Positions 1-6,186 of a stretch of DNA of 6,186 nt are shown one piece after another. Numbering within the stretch: the stretch's first letter is position 1; each line of letters starts with the position of its first letter. The DNA lies in assembly GCA_026996635.1 (NCBI GenBank), contig JALWKH010000118.1, forward strand, positions 1 to 6,186, in the 5' to 3' direction. The notes below the pieces were generated by a model, which did no database searches, was not told where the DNA came from, and saw only the letters and a program-made list of their open reading frames with translations. The position numbers and the translations under genes were made by a program. The stretch is from Bacteroidales bacterium. GTDB taxonomy: Bacteria > Bacteroidota > Bacteroidia > Bacteroidales > JALTDM01.

Positions 1-1
1 T

Positions 2-322
2 TACTCCGAAGCATTAAAAGAATTGTACGGCAAAGCAAATATTGATGAAGACAAAAAAGCTCTTTTCATTTATGAGGAAAAAATAAAAGAAAAATTAGGC
101 ACAAAAGGCTTCGAAAACTTCATCAAGCGCGAAATGATAGCAATGAGTAATAGAATAAGGGAATTGGAAACAAAAATTATCAAATTGGAAAACAATCTTT
201 CTTTCTTTTCAAACTCGGACAACGAATTTTTACAACAAATAAAAGAAAAAATAGAATCACAAAGGTCAAAAATCAAGTTTTTGAACAGTAAGTTAAATAT
301 TTTGAAAAAGTATTTTAAATAA
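2..322 (+). CDS. C-terminal fragment of a coiled-coil protein, probably DUF349 family
   Basis: The reading frame is open to the left edge, so the true start lies upstream; an in-frame TTG at 23 is not a credible start because the frame continues before it (YSEALKE). The visible 106 residues are rich in Lys, Glu, Asn and Ile, with heptad-like spacing of hydrophobic residues, so mostly helical or coiled coil, with no membrane segment or signal. The stretch around ENNLSFFSNS, flanked by charged helices and ending in a run of Lys/Leu/Phe, resembles from memory the C-terminal tail of Bacteroidetes DUF349-domain proteins, whose function is not established. The DUF349 repeats themselves would lie upstream, so the family name is an inference. 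The stop TAA lies 13 bases before the receptor gene, with no terminator between them, so the two are probably co-transcribed. Confidence 0.62.
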   Translation, partial: YSEALKELYGKANIDEDKKALFIYEEKIKEKLGTKGFENFIKREMIAMSNRIRELETKIIKLENNLSFFSNSDNEFLQQIKEKIESQRSKIKFLNSKLNILKKYFK

Positions 323-335
323 TTAGCATTTTGAA

Positions 336-2642
336 ATGAGTAAGTTACTTAAATACATTTTGATTTTCCCGCTTTTGGCGGGAAATCTTTTTTATGGATT
401 TGCGCAATATGGAAGTGTGAGGGGATTTGTGTACGATAAGAAAAACGGCGAGCCGTTGATGTTTGTTAATCTTAAGCTGAAAGATTCACCTTACGGCGGA
501 TCAACAGATGTAAACGGTTTTTTTAACATAAACAAGGTAAAGCCGGGCAATTACACAATGGTTGTACAATATCTCGGCTATCAAACCAAAGAGATTCCCG
601 TAAAAATTGAAGCCGACAAAATTGTCAACAAAAAAATATACCTTGAAGCATCTTCAATTAAGCTTAAAACAGTGCAAGTTTCCGCCGAAAGGCAGGAAAT
701 GAAAACTGAAGTAAAGGCTTCGGTGGTGAAGATAGCACCCAAACAGTTAAAGCAATTACCGACCATTGGTGCTGCTCCCGACTTGGCTCAATATCTGCAA
801 GTGCTTCCGGGTGTGGTTTTTACAGGTGACCAAGGAGGGCAATTATATATTCGTGGAGGTTCGCCCATACAAAATAAAGTGCTTCTGGACGGAATGACGA
901 TTTATAACCCGTTTCACAGCATCGGGCTTTTTTCCGTGATTGATGCGGATATTATCCGTAATGTTGATGTTTACACGGGTGGATTCGGAGCCGAATACGG
1001 AGACCGTATTTCTTCTATTATGGATATTACAATGAGGGACGGAAACAGGAAGAAGTATGGCGGAAAAGTAACGGTAAGTACTTTTGGTGCAAAACTTATG
1101 GCAGAAGGTCCAATCATCAGGGATAAAGACGACGGAAAGGGTAGTGCATCGTTTATTTTTTCTGCAAAAACATCTTATTTGGAACAATCTTCAAAATATT
1201 TATACCGCTACATCGATACTGCGGGATTGCCGTTTAATTATACGGATTTTTACGGAAAGGTAACCATAAATGCCGGCAAAGGAAGCAAAATAAGTGTTTT
1301 CGGGTTTAATTATACCGACAGGGTAAATTACAGTGCATTGTCTAACCTTGAATGGAATGAAAGAGGTGTAGGGACAAGTTTTTTGATGCTACCCACTTCA
1401 TCCAATGCTTTGATAAAGGGGCACCTGTCAATGTCCGGATATGACATTATGTTGGATGATGTTGACAATATGCCGAGACAAAGCAGTATTAACGGCTTTG
1501 ATATGGGAATGGAGTTTAAATATTTTCTGGGTAAAGATAATTTTAGGTATGGTTTTGATATAGAGGGTTTTAAAACAAAATTTAAATTTTACAATGCTGT
1601 AGAATTACCTATCAAGCAAGAAGAAAATACTACCGAATTCGGTTTCTTTGTTTCGTATAAAAAGAATTGGGGTAAATTTATTATTGACCCGGGGTTAAGG
1701 ATTCAATATTATGCATCGTTATCGGAATTATCTCCCGAACCTCGATTGGGCGTGAAATACAAAGTTACAGACAGGTTTAGGCTAAAAACTGCTTTGGGTA
1801 TTTATTCGCAGAACCTTATTAGTGCAACTTCAGACAGGGATGTGGTTAACTTGTTTTACGGATTCTTATCGGGACCTGAAAACTTACCTTCTACTTTTAA
1901 TGGAAAACCGGTTACAACCAAACTGCAAAAAGCAAAACACGCAGTTTTGGGGTTTGAGTACGATGTTTCAAAAAGGATTTTGTTGAATGTAGAAGGCTAT
2001 TACAAAAAGTTTGACCAATTAACAAACCTGAATAGGGATAAAATTTATGAAGATAATGAAAACAATGCCGATATTCCCGATTATTTGAAAAAAGATTTTA
2101 TCGTGGAAACAGGCGATGCTTACGGTGTGGATTTTCTTACCAAATATGATTATAAGCGGTGGTATTTTTGGCTTGTATATTCTTTGGGCTTCTCACACAG
2201 GGACGACGGTGTTCAGAAGTATGTTCCTCATTTTGACAGAAGACATAATGTGAACTTGATAGCGTCATACAAAGCCGGTGAGCTTGAAAATTGGATTTTC
2301 AGCATAAGGTGGAATTTCGGATCCGGATTTCCGTTTACTCAAACACAAGGTATATTCGAACAAATTACATTTAATTCAATTACAACTAATTACGCAACCG
2401 AGAACGGACAATTCGGATTTATTTACGGAGACTTGAACGGTGCCAGGTTGCCCGACTACCACAGGTTGGATTTTACTTTGAAACACTGGATTGAATTTGT
2501 TAATGCAACAAGAATGGAGTTTGTGTTTACCATAACAAATGTTTATAACAGAAAAAATATCTTTTATTTTGACAGGGTTGGTCACAGGGCAGTGTACCAA
2601 TTGCCTTTTATGCCTAGTTTCGGAATGAGTTATAAATTTTAA
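336..2642 (+). CDS. TonB-dependent outer-membrane receptor with carboxypeptidase-regulatory-like N-terminal domain
   Basis: This 768-residue protein is a ligand-gated outer-membrane channel powered by TonB-ExbB-ExbD from the inner membrane. Residues 1-23 form a signal peptide (Lys near the start, hydrophobic core, likely cleavage after GFA23). Residues 26-105 are a beta-sandwich CarboxypepD-reg-like domain (VRGFVYDKKNGEPL, then STDVNGFFNI, KPGNYT and YLGYQTKE). A TonB-box-like segment, KTVQVSAE, lies at 111-118. The plug spans roughly 125-235, with YIRGGSP at 171-177, LLDGMTIYNPFH at 183-194 and GGFGAEYGDR at 215-224. The rest is a beta barrel ending in an aromatic residue (YKF768), as expected for assembly by BAM. 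No SusD partner is adjacent, so it is not an ordinary glycan-uptake SusC pair; the ligand cannot be told from sequence. The ATG at 336 is chosen because it gives the intact signal peptide; there is no Shine-Dalgarno. pyrG follows after 4 bases. Confidence 0.93.
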   Translation: MSKLLKYILIFPLLAGNLFYGFAQYGSVRGFVYDKKNGEPLMFVNLKLKDSPYGGSTDVNGFFNINKVKPGNYTMVVQYLGYQTKEIPVKIEADKIVNKKIYLEASSIKLKTVQVSAERQEMKTEVKASVVKIAPKQLKQLPTIGAAPDLAQYLQVLPGVVFTGDQGGQLYIRGGSPIQNKVLLDGMTIYNPFHSIGLFSVIDADIIRNVDVYTGGFGAEYGDRISSIMDITMRDGNRKKYGGKVTVSTFGAKLMAEGPIIRDKDDGKGSASFIFSAKTSYLEQSSKYLYRYIDTAGLPFNYTDFYGKVTINAGKGSKISVFGFNYTDRVNYSALSNLEWNERGVGTSFLMLPTSSNALIKGHLSMSGYDIMLDDVDNMPRQSSINGFDMGMEFKYFLGKDNFRYGFDIEGFKTKFKFYNAVELPIKQEENTTEFGFFVSYKKNWGKFIIDPGLRIQYYASLSELSPEPRLGVKYKVTDRFRLKTALGIYSQNLISATSDRDVVNLFYGFLSGPENLPSTFNGKPVTTKLQKAKHAVLGFEYDVSKRILLNVEGYYKKFDQLTNLNRDKIYEDNENNADIPDYLKKDFIVETGDAYGVDFLTKYDYKRWYFWLVYSLGFSHRDDGVQKYVPHFDRRHNVNLIASYKAGELENWIFSIRWNFGSGFPFTQTQGIFEQITFNSITTNYATENGQFGFIYGDLNGARLPDYHRLDFTLKHWIEFVNATRMEFVFTITNVYNRKNIFYFDRVGHRAVYQLPFMPSFGMSYKF

Positions 2643-2646
2643 ATAT

Positions 2647-4272
2647 ATGGCTGCAAATACCAAATACATTTTTATTACGGGTGGTGTTACATCATCATTG
2701 GGAAAAGGAATAATTTCAGCATCGTTGGCAAAACTTTTACAAGCCAGAGGTTATTCAGTTACCATTCAAAAGCTTGACCCATATTTGAATGTCGATCCGG
2801 GAACATTAAATCCTTATGAACACGGGGAATGTTATGTTACCGATGATGGTGCGGAAACCGATCTTGATTTGGGACATTACGAAAGGTTTTTGAATGTTCC
2901 TACTTCCAAGGCAAACAATGTTACTACCGGTAAAGTTTATAAGACTGTAATTGAAAAAGAAAGAAAAGGTGATTATCTGGGCAAAACCGTTCAGATTATT
3001 CCGCATATTACGGATGAAATCAAGAGAAGAATTAAATTGCTCGGAGCCAAATATAAATATGAAATTGTTTTGGTGGAAATCGGCGGAACTGTCGGTGACA
3101 TTGAGTCATTACCGTTTATTGAGGCGGTTAGGCAAATGAAATGGGAGCTCGGTCCCGAAAACGTGATAAATGTCCACCTTACTCTTGTGCCTTATTTGTC
3201 AACATCTAAAGAGTTGAAAACCAAGCCGACACAGCATTCTGTTAAAGAGTTGCTTAAACTCGGTGTTCAGCCGGATATTATTGTTTTACGTACGGAAAAA
3301 CCGCTTACCGAAGACATAAGAAATAAAGTTGCTTTGTTTTGTAATGTTAACCGTGATTCGGTTATTGAAGCCATTGACGCATCTACAATCTACGAAGTGC
3401 CTATTTTGATGAAGAAAGAAAAACTTGACTTGGTGGCACTTTACAAATTGAACTTGCCTGTTAAATCAGATGCGGAATTGTCGGATTGGAACAATTTCCT
3501 GACTAAACTGAAAAATTATAAAGATACCGTTAGAGTAGCCCTTGTTGGTAAATACATTCAATTGCCCGATGCATACAAGTCTATCAACGAATCGTTTATT
3601 CACGCAGGGGCATTGAACGATTGCAAGGTGGAAATAAATTATGTTAATTCCGAGTACATTACATACGATAATGCCGAAAAAGAACTTGCAGGGTACGACG
3701 GAATATTGATTGCACCAGGATTCGGACACCGTGGTATAGAAGGCAAAATTGTGGCTGCCAATTACGGAAGGAAACACAATGTGCCTACTTTTGGTATTTG
3801 TCTCGGAATGCAGTGTATGGTAATTGAGTTTGCCCGTAATGAACTTGGAATGAAAAATGCCGATTCTACAGAATTTAATGCTCAAACGCCGTTCCCGGTA
3901 ATTGACCTTATGGAAGACCAAAAGCACATTATTGAAAAGGGCGGTACTATGAGGCTTGGTGCTTACGAATGCAAGCTGGACAAAAAATCTTACCTGTACA
4001 AAGAAGTTTACAAGCAAGAGATTGTCAGGGAAAGACACCGCCACAGATATGAATTTAACAACAAGTATTTGAAAGATTTTGAAGATAAGGGCTTGAAGGC
4101 AATAGGTAAAAATCCAGACACAAACCTTGTGGAAATCGTTCAAATAGAAGAACATCCTTGGTATGTAGGTGTTCAGTTTCATCCCGAGTACAAAAGTACT
4201 GTGTTGAATCCACATCCGCTTTTTGTGGAATTTGTTAAAAAAATGCTTGAACACAAAAACAGTAAGAAATGA
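2647..4272 (+). CDS. pyrG: CTP synthase (glutamine-hydrolysing)
   Basis: It makes CTP from UTP, ATP and glutamine, the last step of de novo pyrimidine nucleotide synthesis, in the cytoplasm. At 541 residues it is full length (E. coli PyrG is 545). The N-terminal synthetase domain (about 1-270) has the P-loop [10 protein letters not shown] (12-21), [12 protein letters not shown] (42-53), [15 protein letters not shown] (67-81, with Mg ligand D72), [11 protein letters not shown] (144-154, Mg ligand E144) and the UTP-binding loop KTKPTQ (191-196). The C-terminal class I glutamine amidotransferase domain (about 290-535) has nucleophile C385 in FGICLGMQ and the partners H512 and E514 in HPEY, so the triad is complete. 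The oxyanion loop reads APGFGHRG (356-363) where E. coli has PGGFGYRG. The start at 2647 matches the family N-terminus. The gene sits 4 bases after the receptor and overlaps the next gene by ATGA. No leader hairpin or attenuator for CTP control is visible upstream. Confidence 0.98.
   Translation: MAANTKYIFITGGVTSSLGKGIISASLAKLLQARGYSVTIQKLDPYLNVDPGTLNPYEHGECYVTDDGAETDLDLGHYERFLNVPTSKANNVTTGKVYKTVIEKERKGDYLGKTVQIIPHITDEIKRRIKLLGAKYKYEIVLVEIGGTVGDIESLPFIEAVRQMKWELGPENVINVHLTLVPYLSTSKELKTKPTQHSVKELLKLGVQPDIIVLRTEKPLTEDIRNKVALFCNVNRDSVIEAIDASTIYEVPILMKKEKLDLVALYKLNLPVKSDAELSDWNNFLTKLKNYKDTVRVALVGKYIQLPDAYKSINESFIHAGALNDCKVEINYVNSEYITYDNAEKELAGYDGILIAPGFGHRGIEGKIVAANYGRKHNVPTFGICLGMQCMVIEFARNELGMKNADSTEFNAQTPFPVIDLMEDQKHIIEKGGTMRLGAYECKLDKKSYLYKEVYKQEIVRERHRHRYEFNNKYLKDFEDKGLKAIGKNPDTNLVEIVQIEEHPWYVGVQFHPEYKSTVLNPHPLFVEFVKKMLEHKNSKK
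4269..4272 (+). other. ATGA stop/start overlap between pyrG and xth
   Basis: The TGA stop of pyrG (4270-4272) overlaps the ATG start of the exonuclease gene (4269-4271). With no Shine-Dalgarno upstream, this arrangement suggests that ribosomes ending pyrG restart directly on xth (translational coupling). The overlap is seen; the coupling is inferred. Confidence 0.85.
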
Positions 4273-5033
4273 GAATTTATTCATATAACCTTAACGGCAT
4301 ACGTGCCGCAATGAAAAAAGGTCTTTTGGATTGGGTGAGAAATGAAAATCCCGATATTCTGTGTGTGCAGGAAACAAAAGCACAAGAAGACCAAATAGAC
4401 AGCAAATCTTTTGAAGAACTCGGATACAAGACATATTGGCATAGTGCCAAAAAGAAAGGTTACAGCGGAGTGGGTATAGTTACAAAACCGCAACCCGATA
4501 ATGTTGTAAAAGGTGTTGGTAATCCGCTTTATGACGACGAAGGACGTGTTATTAGAGCTGATTACGGTGAAGTAACGCTAATAAATATTTATCACCCGTC
4601 CGGTACTTCAGGGCAAGAAAGACAAGACTTTAAGATGCAATGGTTGGAGTTTTTCTTAAATTGGGTTGAAGAGTTGAGAAAGGAACGTCCGTATTTGATT
4701 ATTACGGGTGATTTGAACATTGCACACAAAGAAATAGATATTCACGATCCTATAGGTAATGCCAAAAATTCGGGCTTTTTGCCGGAAGAAAGGGCTTGGG
4801 TAGATAAATTTTTGTCTCACGGCTATGTAGATACATTCAGGTTGTTTCATACCGAGCCGCACAGATACAGTTGGTGGACATACCGTTTCAAAGCAAGGGA
4901 AAAGAATAAAGGTTGGCGTATAGATTACTTTTTCGTAACCGAAAACCTTGTGGAAAAGGTTAGAGATGCCGATATTTTGGAAAATGTTGTGCATTCTGAC
5001 CATTGTCCCATAATGTTGGATATTGATATATAA
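4269..5033 (+). CDS. xth: Exodeoxyribonuclease III / apurinic-apyrimidinic endonuclease (ExoIII-APE1 family)
   Basis: A cytoplasmic base-excision-repair nuclease that cuts the DNA backbone 5' of abasic sites and can remove 3' blocking groups. The 254 residues hold all the signatures of the exonuclease-endonuclease-phosphatase fold: N7 and N9 in YNLNGIR, metal ligand E35 in VQETK, YSGVGI (65-70), Y108 in NIYHPSG, D148 and N150 in GDLNIAH, the GNAKNSGF loop, SWWTYR (201-206), WRIDYF (216-221, D219) and the catalytic pair D244-H245 in SDHCP. The set of motifs (YSGVG, GDLNIAHKEIDI, WWTYR, GWRIDYF) places it nearer the APE1/ExoA type than E. coli ExoIII. Length is normal, with no N-terminal extension and no signal peptide. 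It shares an ATGA overlap with pyrG and is followed after 3 bases by the S66 peptidase gene. ExoA would be an equally fair name. Confidence 0.96.
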   Translation: MRIYSYNLNGIRAAMKKGLLDWVRNENPDILCVQETKAQEDQIDSKSFEELGYKTYWHSAKKKGYSGVGIVTKPQPDNVVKGVGNPLYDDEGRVIRADYGEVTLINIYHPSGTSGQERQDFKMQWLEFFLNWVEELRKERPYLIITGDLNIAHKEIDIHDPIGNAKNSGFLPEERAWVDKFLSHGYVDTFRLFHTEPHRYSWWTYRFKAREKNKGWRIDYFFVTENLVEKVRDADILENVVHSDHCPIMLDIDI

Positions 5034-5036
5034 AAA

Positions 5037-5933
5037 ATGTTTGCCCCTGAACATTTAAAACAAGGAGATAAAATTGCAATAATTGCCCCTGCCCGTAAAA
5101 TTTCGGCAGAAGAATTAAGTTTTGCGGTTAAAGTTTTGGAATCGTGGGGTTTACAGGTGGTTAAGTCGCCAAATTTGCATAAAGAATTTAATCAATTTTC
5201 AGGAACAGACGAAGAAAGATCCGCTGACATCGAGTGGGCTTTCGGCAGAAAAGATATCAAAGCAATTATTTGTGCAAGAGGTGGATACGGCACAATAAGG
5301 GCGTTGTCAAAAGTTGACAGTGATTTAATATTTGACAATCCTAAATGGTTGGTCGGATATAGCGACATTACGGTTTTTCATTCTTACCTTAATAAGTTAG
5401 GCATTCAATCCATTCACGGAACTATGCCGTTGAATTTTGAGACGAATACCGCTGATTCTTTGGAGTATATGGGAAAACTCCTGTTTGGTGAAGGTGTTGA
5501 AAAATATGTTTTTGAAGGTAATAAACTCAATATTCCGGGAGAAGTGAGCGGAGAACTTATCGGCGGTAATTTGTCTGTAATTTACAGCATTAGGGATACA
5601 AAATATGAAAATGACTTTGAAGGTAAAATTCTTTTTATTGAGGATTTGGACGAGTATCTGTATCACATCGACCGTATGATGATGAACCTGAAAGAAGGTG
5701 GTGTTTTGGAAAAAATTAAAGGTTTGATTGTCGGTGATATGTTGGATATGCACGATAATACCGTTCCGTTCGGATTTAATGCCCGGGAAATAATCTTTTC
5801 ACATATTAAAGACTATGGTATTCCGGTTGCTTTTGTTAGCGGCATAGGTCACGGTAACAAAAATCTGCCTTTGGTGCTTGGACGTAAAGTAACATTAAAA
5901 GTTACATCCGAAGAATCCGTTTTGTTTTTATAA
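5037..5933 (+). CDS. LD-carboxypeptidase, peptidase family S66 (LdcA/MccF-like)
   Basis: Members of this serine peptidase family cleave the amide between an L- and a D-centre. The LdcA type removes the terminal D-Ala from murein tetrapeptides during peptidoglycan recycling, in the cytoplasm; the MccF type inactivates the antibiotic microcin C. The 298-residue length is normal. The N-terminus KQGDKIAIIAPA (8-19) and ICARGGYGTIR (78-88) are typical. The catalytic Ser-Glu-His triad is complete: S109 in VGYSD, E202 in FIEDLDEY and H272 in SGIGHG. There is no signal peptide or membrane segment, in keeping with a cytoplasmic enzyme. With no microcin genes nearby and a housekeeping context, murein recycling is the likelier role, though sequence alone does not settle the substrate. 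The start lies 3 bases after the xth stop, so it is the likely last gene of the operon. Its last codons carry the -33 box of the next promoter. Confidence 0.93.
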   Translation: MFAPEHLKQGDKIAIIAPARKISAEELSFAVKVLESWGLQVVKSPNLHKEFNQFSGTDEERSADIEWAFGRKDIKAIICARGGYGTIRALSKVDSDLIFDNPKWLVGYSDITVFHSYLNKLGIQSIHGTMPLNFETNTADSLEYMGKLLFGEGVEKYVFEGNKLNIPGEVSGELIGGNLSVIYSIRDTKYENDFEGKILFIEDLDEYLYHIDRMMMNLKEGGVLEKIKGLIVGDMLDMHDNTVPFGFNAREIIFSHIKDYGIPVAFVSGIGHGNKNLPLVLGRKVTLKVTSEESVLFL

Positions 5934-5953
5934 CTTAAAATTTATTATCTTTG
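5921..5953 (+). promoter_or_regulatory. Bacteroidetes-type sigma-A promoter (TTTG / TATCTTTG)
   Basis: A -33 box TTTG (5921-5924) and a -7 box TATCTTTG (5946-5953, exact match to TAnnTTTG) are separated by 21 bases, within the 19-21 spacing described for the Bacteroidetes primary sigma factor. The -33 box lies in the last coding codons of the S66 peptidase gene, whose stop is at 5931-5933. Transcription would begin near 5960, leaving only about 12 bases before the lipoprotein ATG. The match is seen; activity is inferred. Confidence 0.8.
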
Positions 5954-5971
5954 CATAAAATAGATGTTTTT

Positions 5972-6186
5972 ATGTTTAGGAAGGCGGGTATATTATTAAT
6001 TGTAGCAACTTTGGCTTTTGCAGGTTGTAAAAAAACAAAGCCGCCCAAAGCAATTATAATCGTAATTTACAGCGATAAAAAGCCTGTAGAAGGTGCATTG
6101 GTGAAAATATATTCAAAGCCTGCGGGTTCTATTGTAAATATGGAAAAAACAACAGATGCTTCGGGGCAAGCTGTTTTTGAGACAGA
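5972..6186 (+). CDS. Small lipoprotein with carboxypeptidase-regulatory-like beta domain (N-terminal part, cut by window end)
   Basis: The frame is open from the ATG at 5972 to the right edge (71 codons). It begins MFRKAGILLIVATLAFAGC: two basic residues, a hydrophobic stretch and a lipobox FAGC, with C19 as the predicted lipidated residue, so it is exported and anchored by lipid, probably at the outer membrane. After a short linker (KKTKPPK), residues 27-71 alternate as beta strands (AIIIVIYSDKKPVEGALVKIY, then TTDASGQAVFE), the pattern of a prealbumin-like or carboxypeptidase-regulatory domain, the same general type as the receptor's N-terminal domain. Residues after the Cys are basic, without the acidic surface-export signal known from some Bacteroidetes lipoproteins, so a periplasm-facing position is possible. 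No function can be assigned. An out-of-frame ATG at 5964 opens only 11 codons and is not the gene start. It is driven by the promoter just upstream. Confidence 0.8.
   Translation, partial: MFRKAGILLIVATLAFAGCKKTKPPKAIIIVIYSDKKPVEGALVKIYSKPAGSIVNMEKTTDASGQAVFET

Noticed and set aside
280..304. TTTG and ATATTTTG near the end of the first gene as a possible promoter for the receptor
   Set aside because: The TA of the -7 box is misplaced and the spacing is only 13 bases, so it does not match the Bacteroidetes consensus.
843..1187. Antisense open frame (114 codons) opposite the receptor plug
   Set aside because: It is a shadow of the receptor gene, with no homology I recognise and no start signals; the same holds for the other antisense frames at 70-276, 581-766, 2376-2669, 2806-3006, 4281-4493, 4656-5054 and 5397-5753.
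2558..2565. TATCTTTT, a near match to the -7 box, upstream of pyrG
   Set aside because: The final G is missing and no TTTG lies 19-21 bases upstream; the nearest one (2520-2523) is 34 bases away. It is coding sequence of the receptor.
2951..3139. Forward 62-codon frame inside pyrG
   Set aside because: It is out of frame within an intact, highly conserved gene and resembles nothing known.
3466..4284. Long antisense open frame (272 codons) opposite pyrG
   Set aside because: It lies wholly over the strongly conserved amidotransferase half of pyrG and has no recognisable domain or promoter. Its Phe/Cys/Val-rich composition is that expected from reading a coding strand backwards.
5889..5905. Inverted repeat GTAAC-7 nt-GTTAC as a terminator of the pyrG operon
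   Set aside because: The stem is only 5 bp and AT-rich, it lies within the peptidase coding region, and no T-run follows directly. It is probably chance.

Overview
The window is an ordinary, gene-dense, AT-rich piece of chromosome from a member of the Bacteroidota (Bacteroidetes). Four things point there. There is a TonB-dependent receptor with an N-terminal carboxypeptidase-regulatory-like domain. Every gene start lacks a Shine-Dalgarno sequence. There is a textbook Bacteroidetes promoter (TTTG, 21 bp, TAnnTTTG) near the right edge. The protein sequences, including a DUF349-type C-terminus, are typical of the phylum. Species or genus cannot be told from this window.

Layout, all on the + strand: (1) the C-terminal end of a coiled-coil, probably DUF349, protein (2-322, cut by the left edge); (2) a complete TonB-dependent outer-membrane receptor (336-2642); (3) CTP synthase pyrG (2647-4272); (4) an exodeoxyribonuclease III / AP endonuclease of the xth family (4269-5033); (5) an S66-family LD-carboxypeptidase (5037-5933); (6) a promoter at 5921-5953; (7) the start of a small lipoprotein gene (5972 to the right edge, cut). 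No gap between genes exceeds about 40 bases. I see no RNA genes, mobile elements, CRISPR arrays, long repeats or convincing terminators.

Genes 1 to 5 are separated by 13, 4, -4 and 3 bases, so they are probably read from one message. pyrG and xth share an ATGA stop/start. The genes form no single pathway: nutrient uptake across the outer membrane, pyrimidine nucleotide synthesis, DNA repair and peptidoglycan turnover. This looks like a housekeeping operon of loosely related functions, with a new transcription unit for the lipoprotein starting at the promoter inside the end of the carboxypeptidase gene.

I looked for a novel system and did not find one. The points worth a second look are modest: the promoter overlapping a coding end, a competing short reading frame at the lipoprotein start, an APGFG variant of the PyrG glutaminase loop, and a receptor with no SusD partner sitting 4 bases from pyrG.
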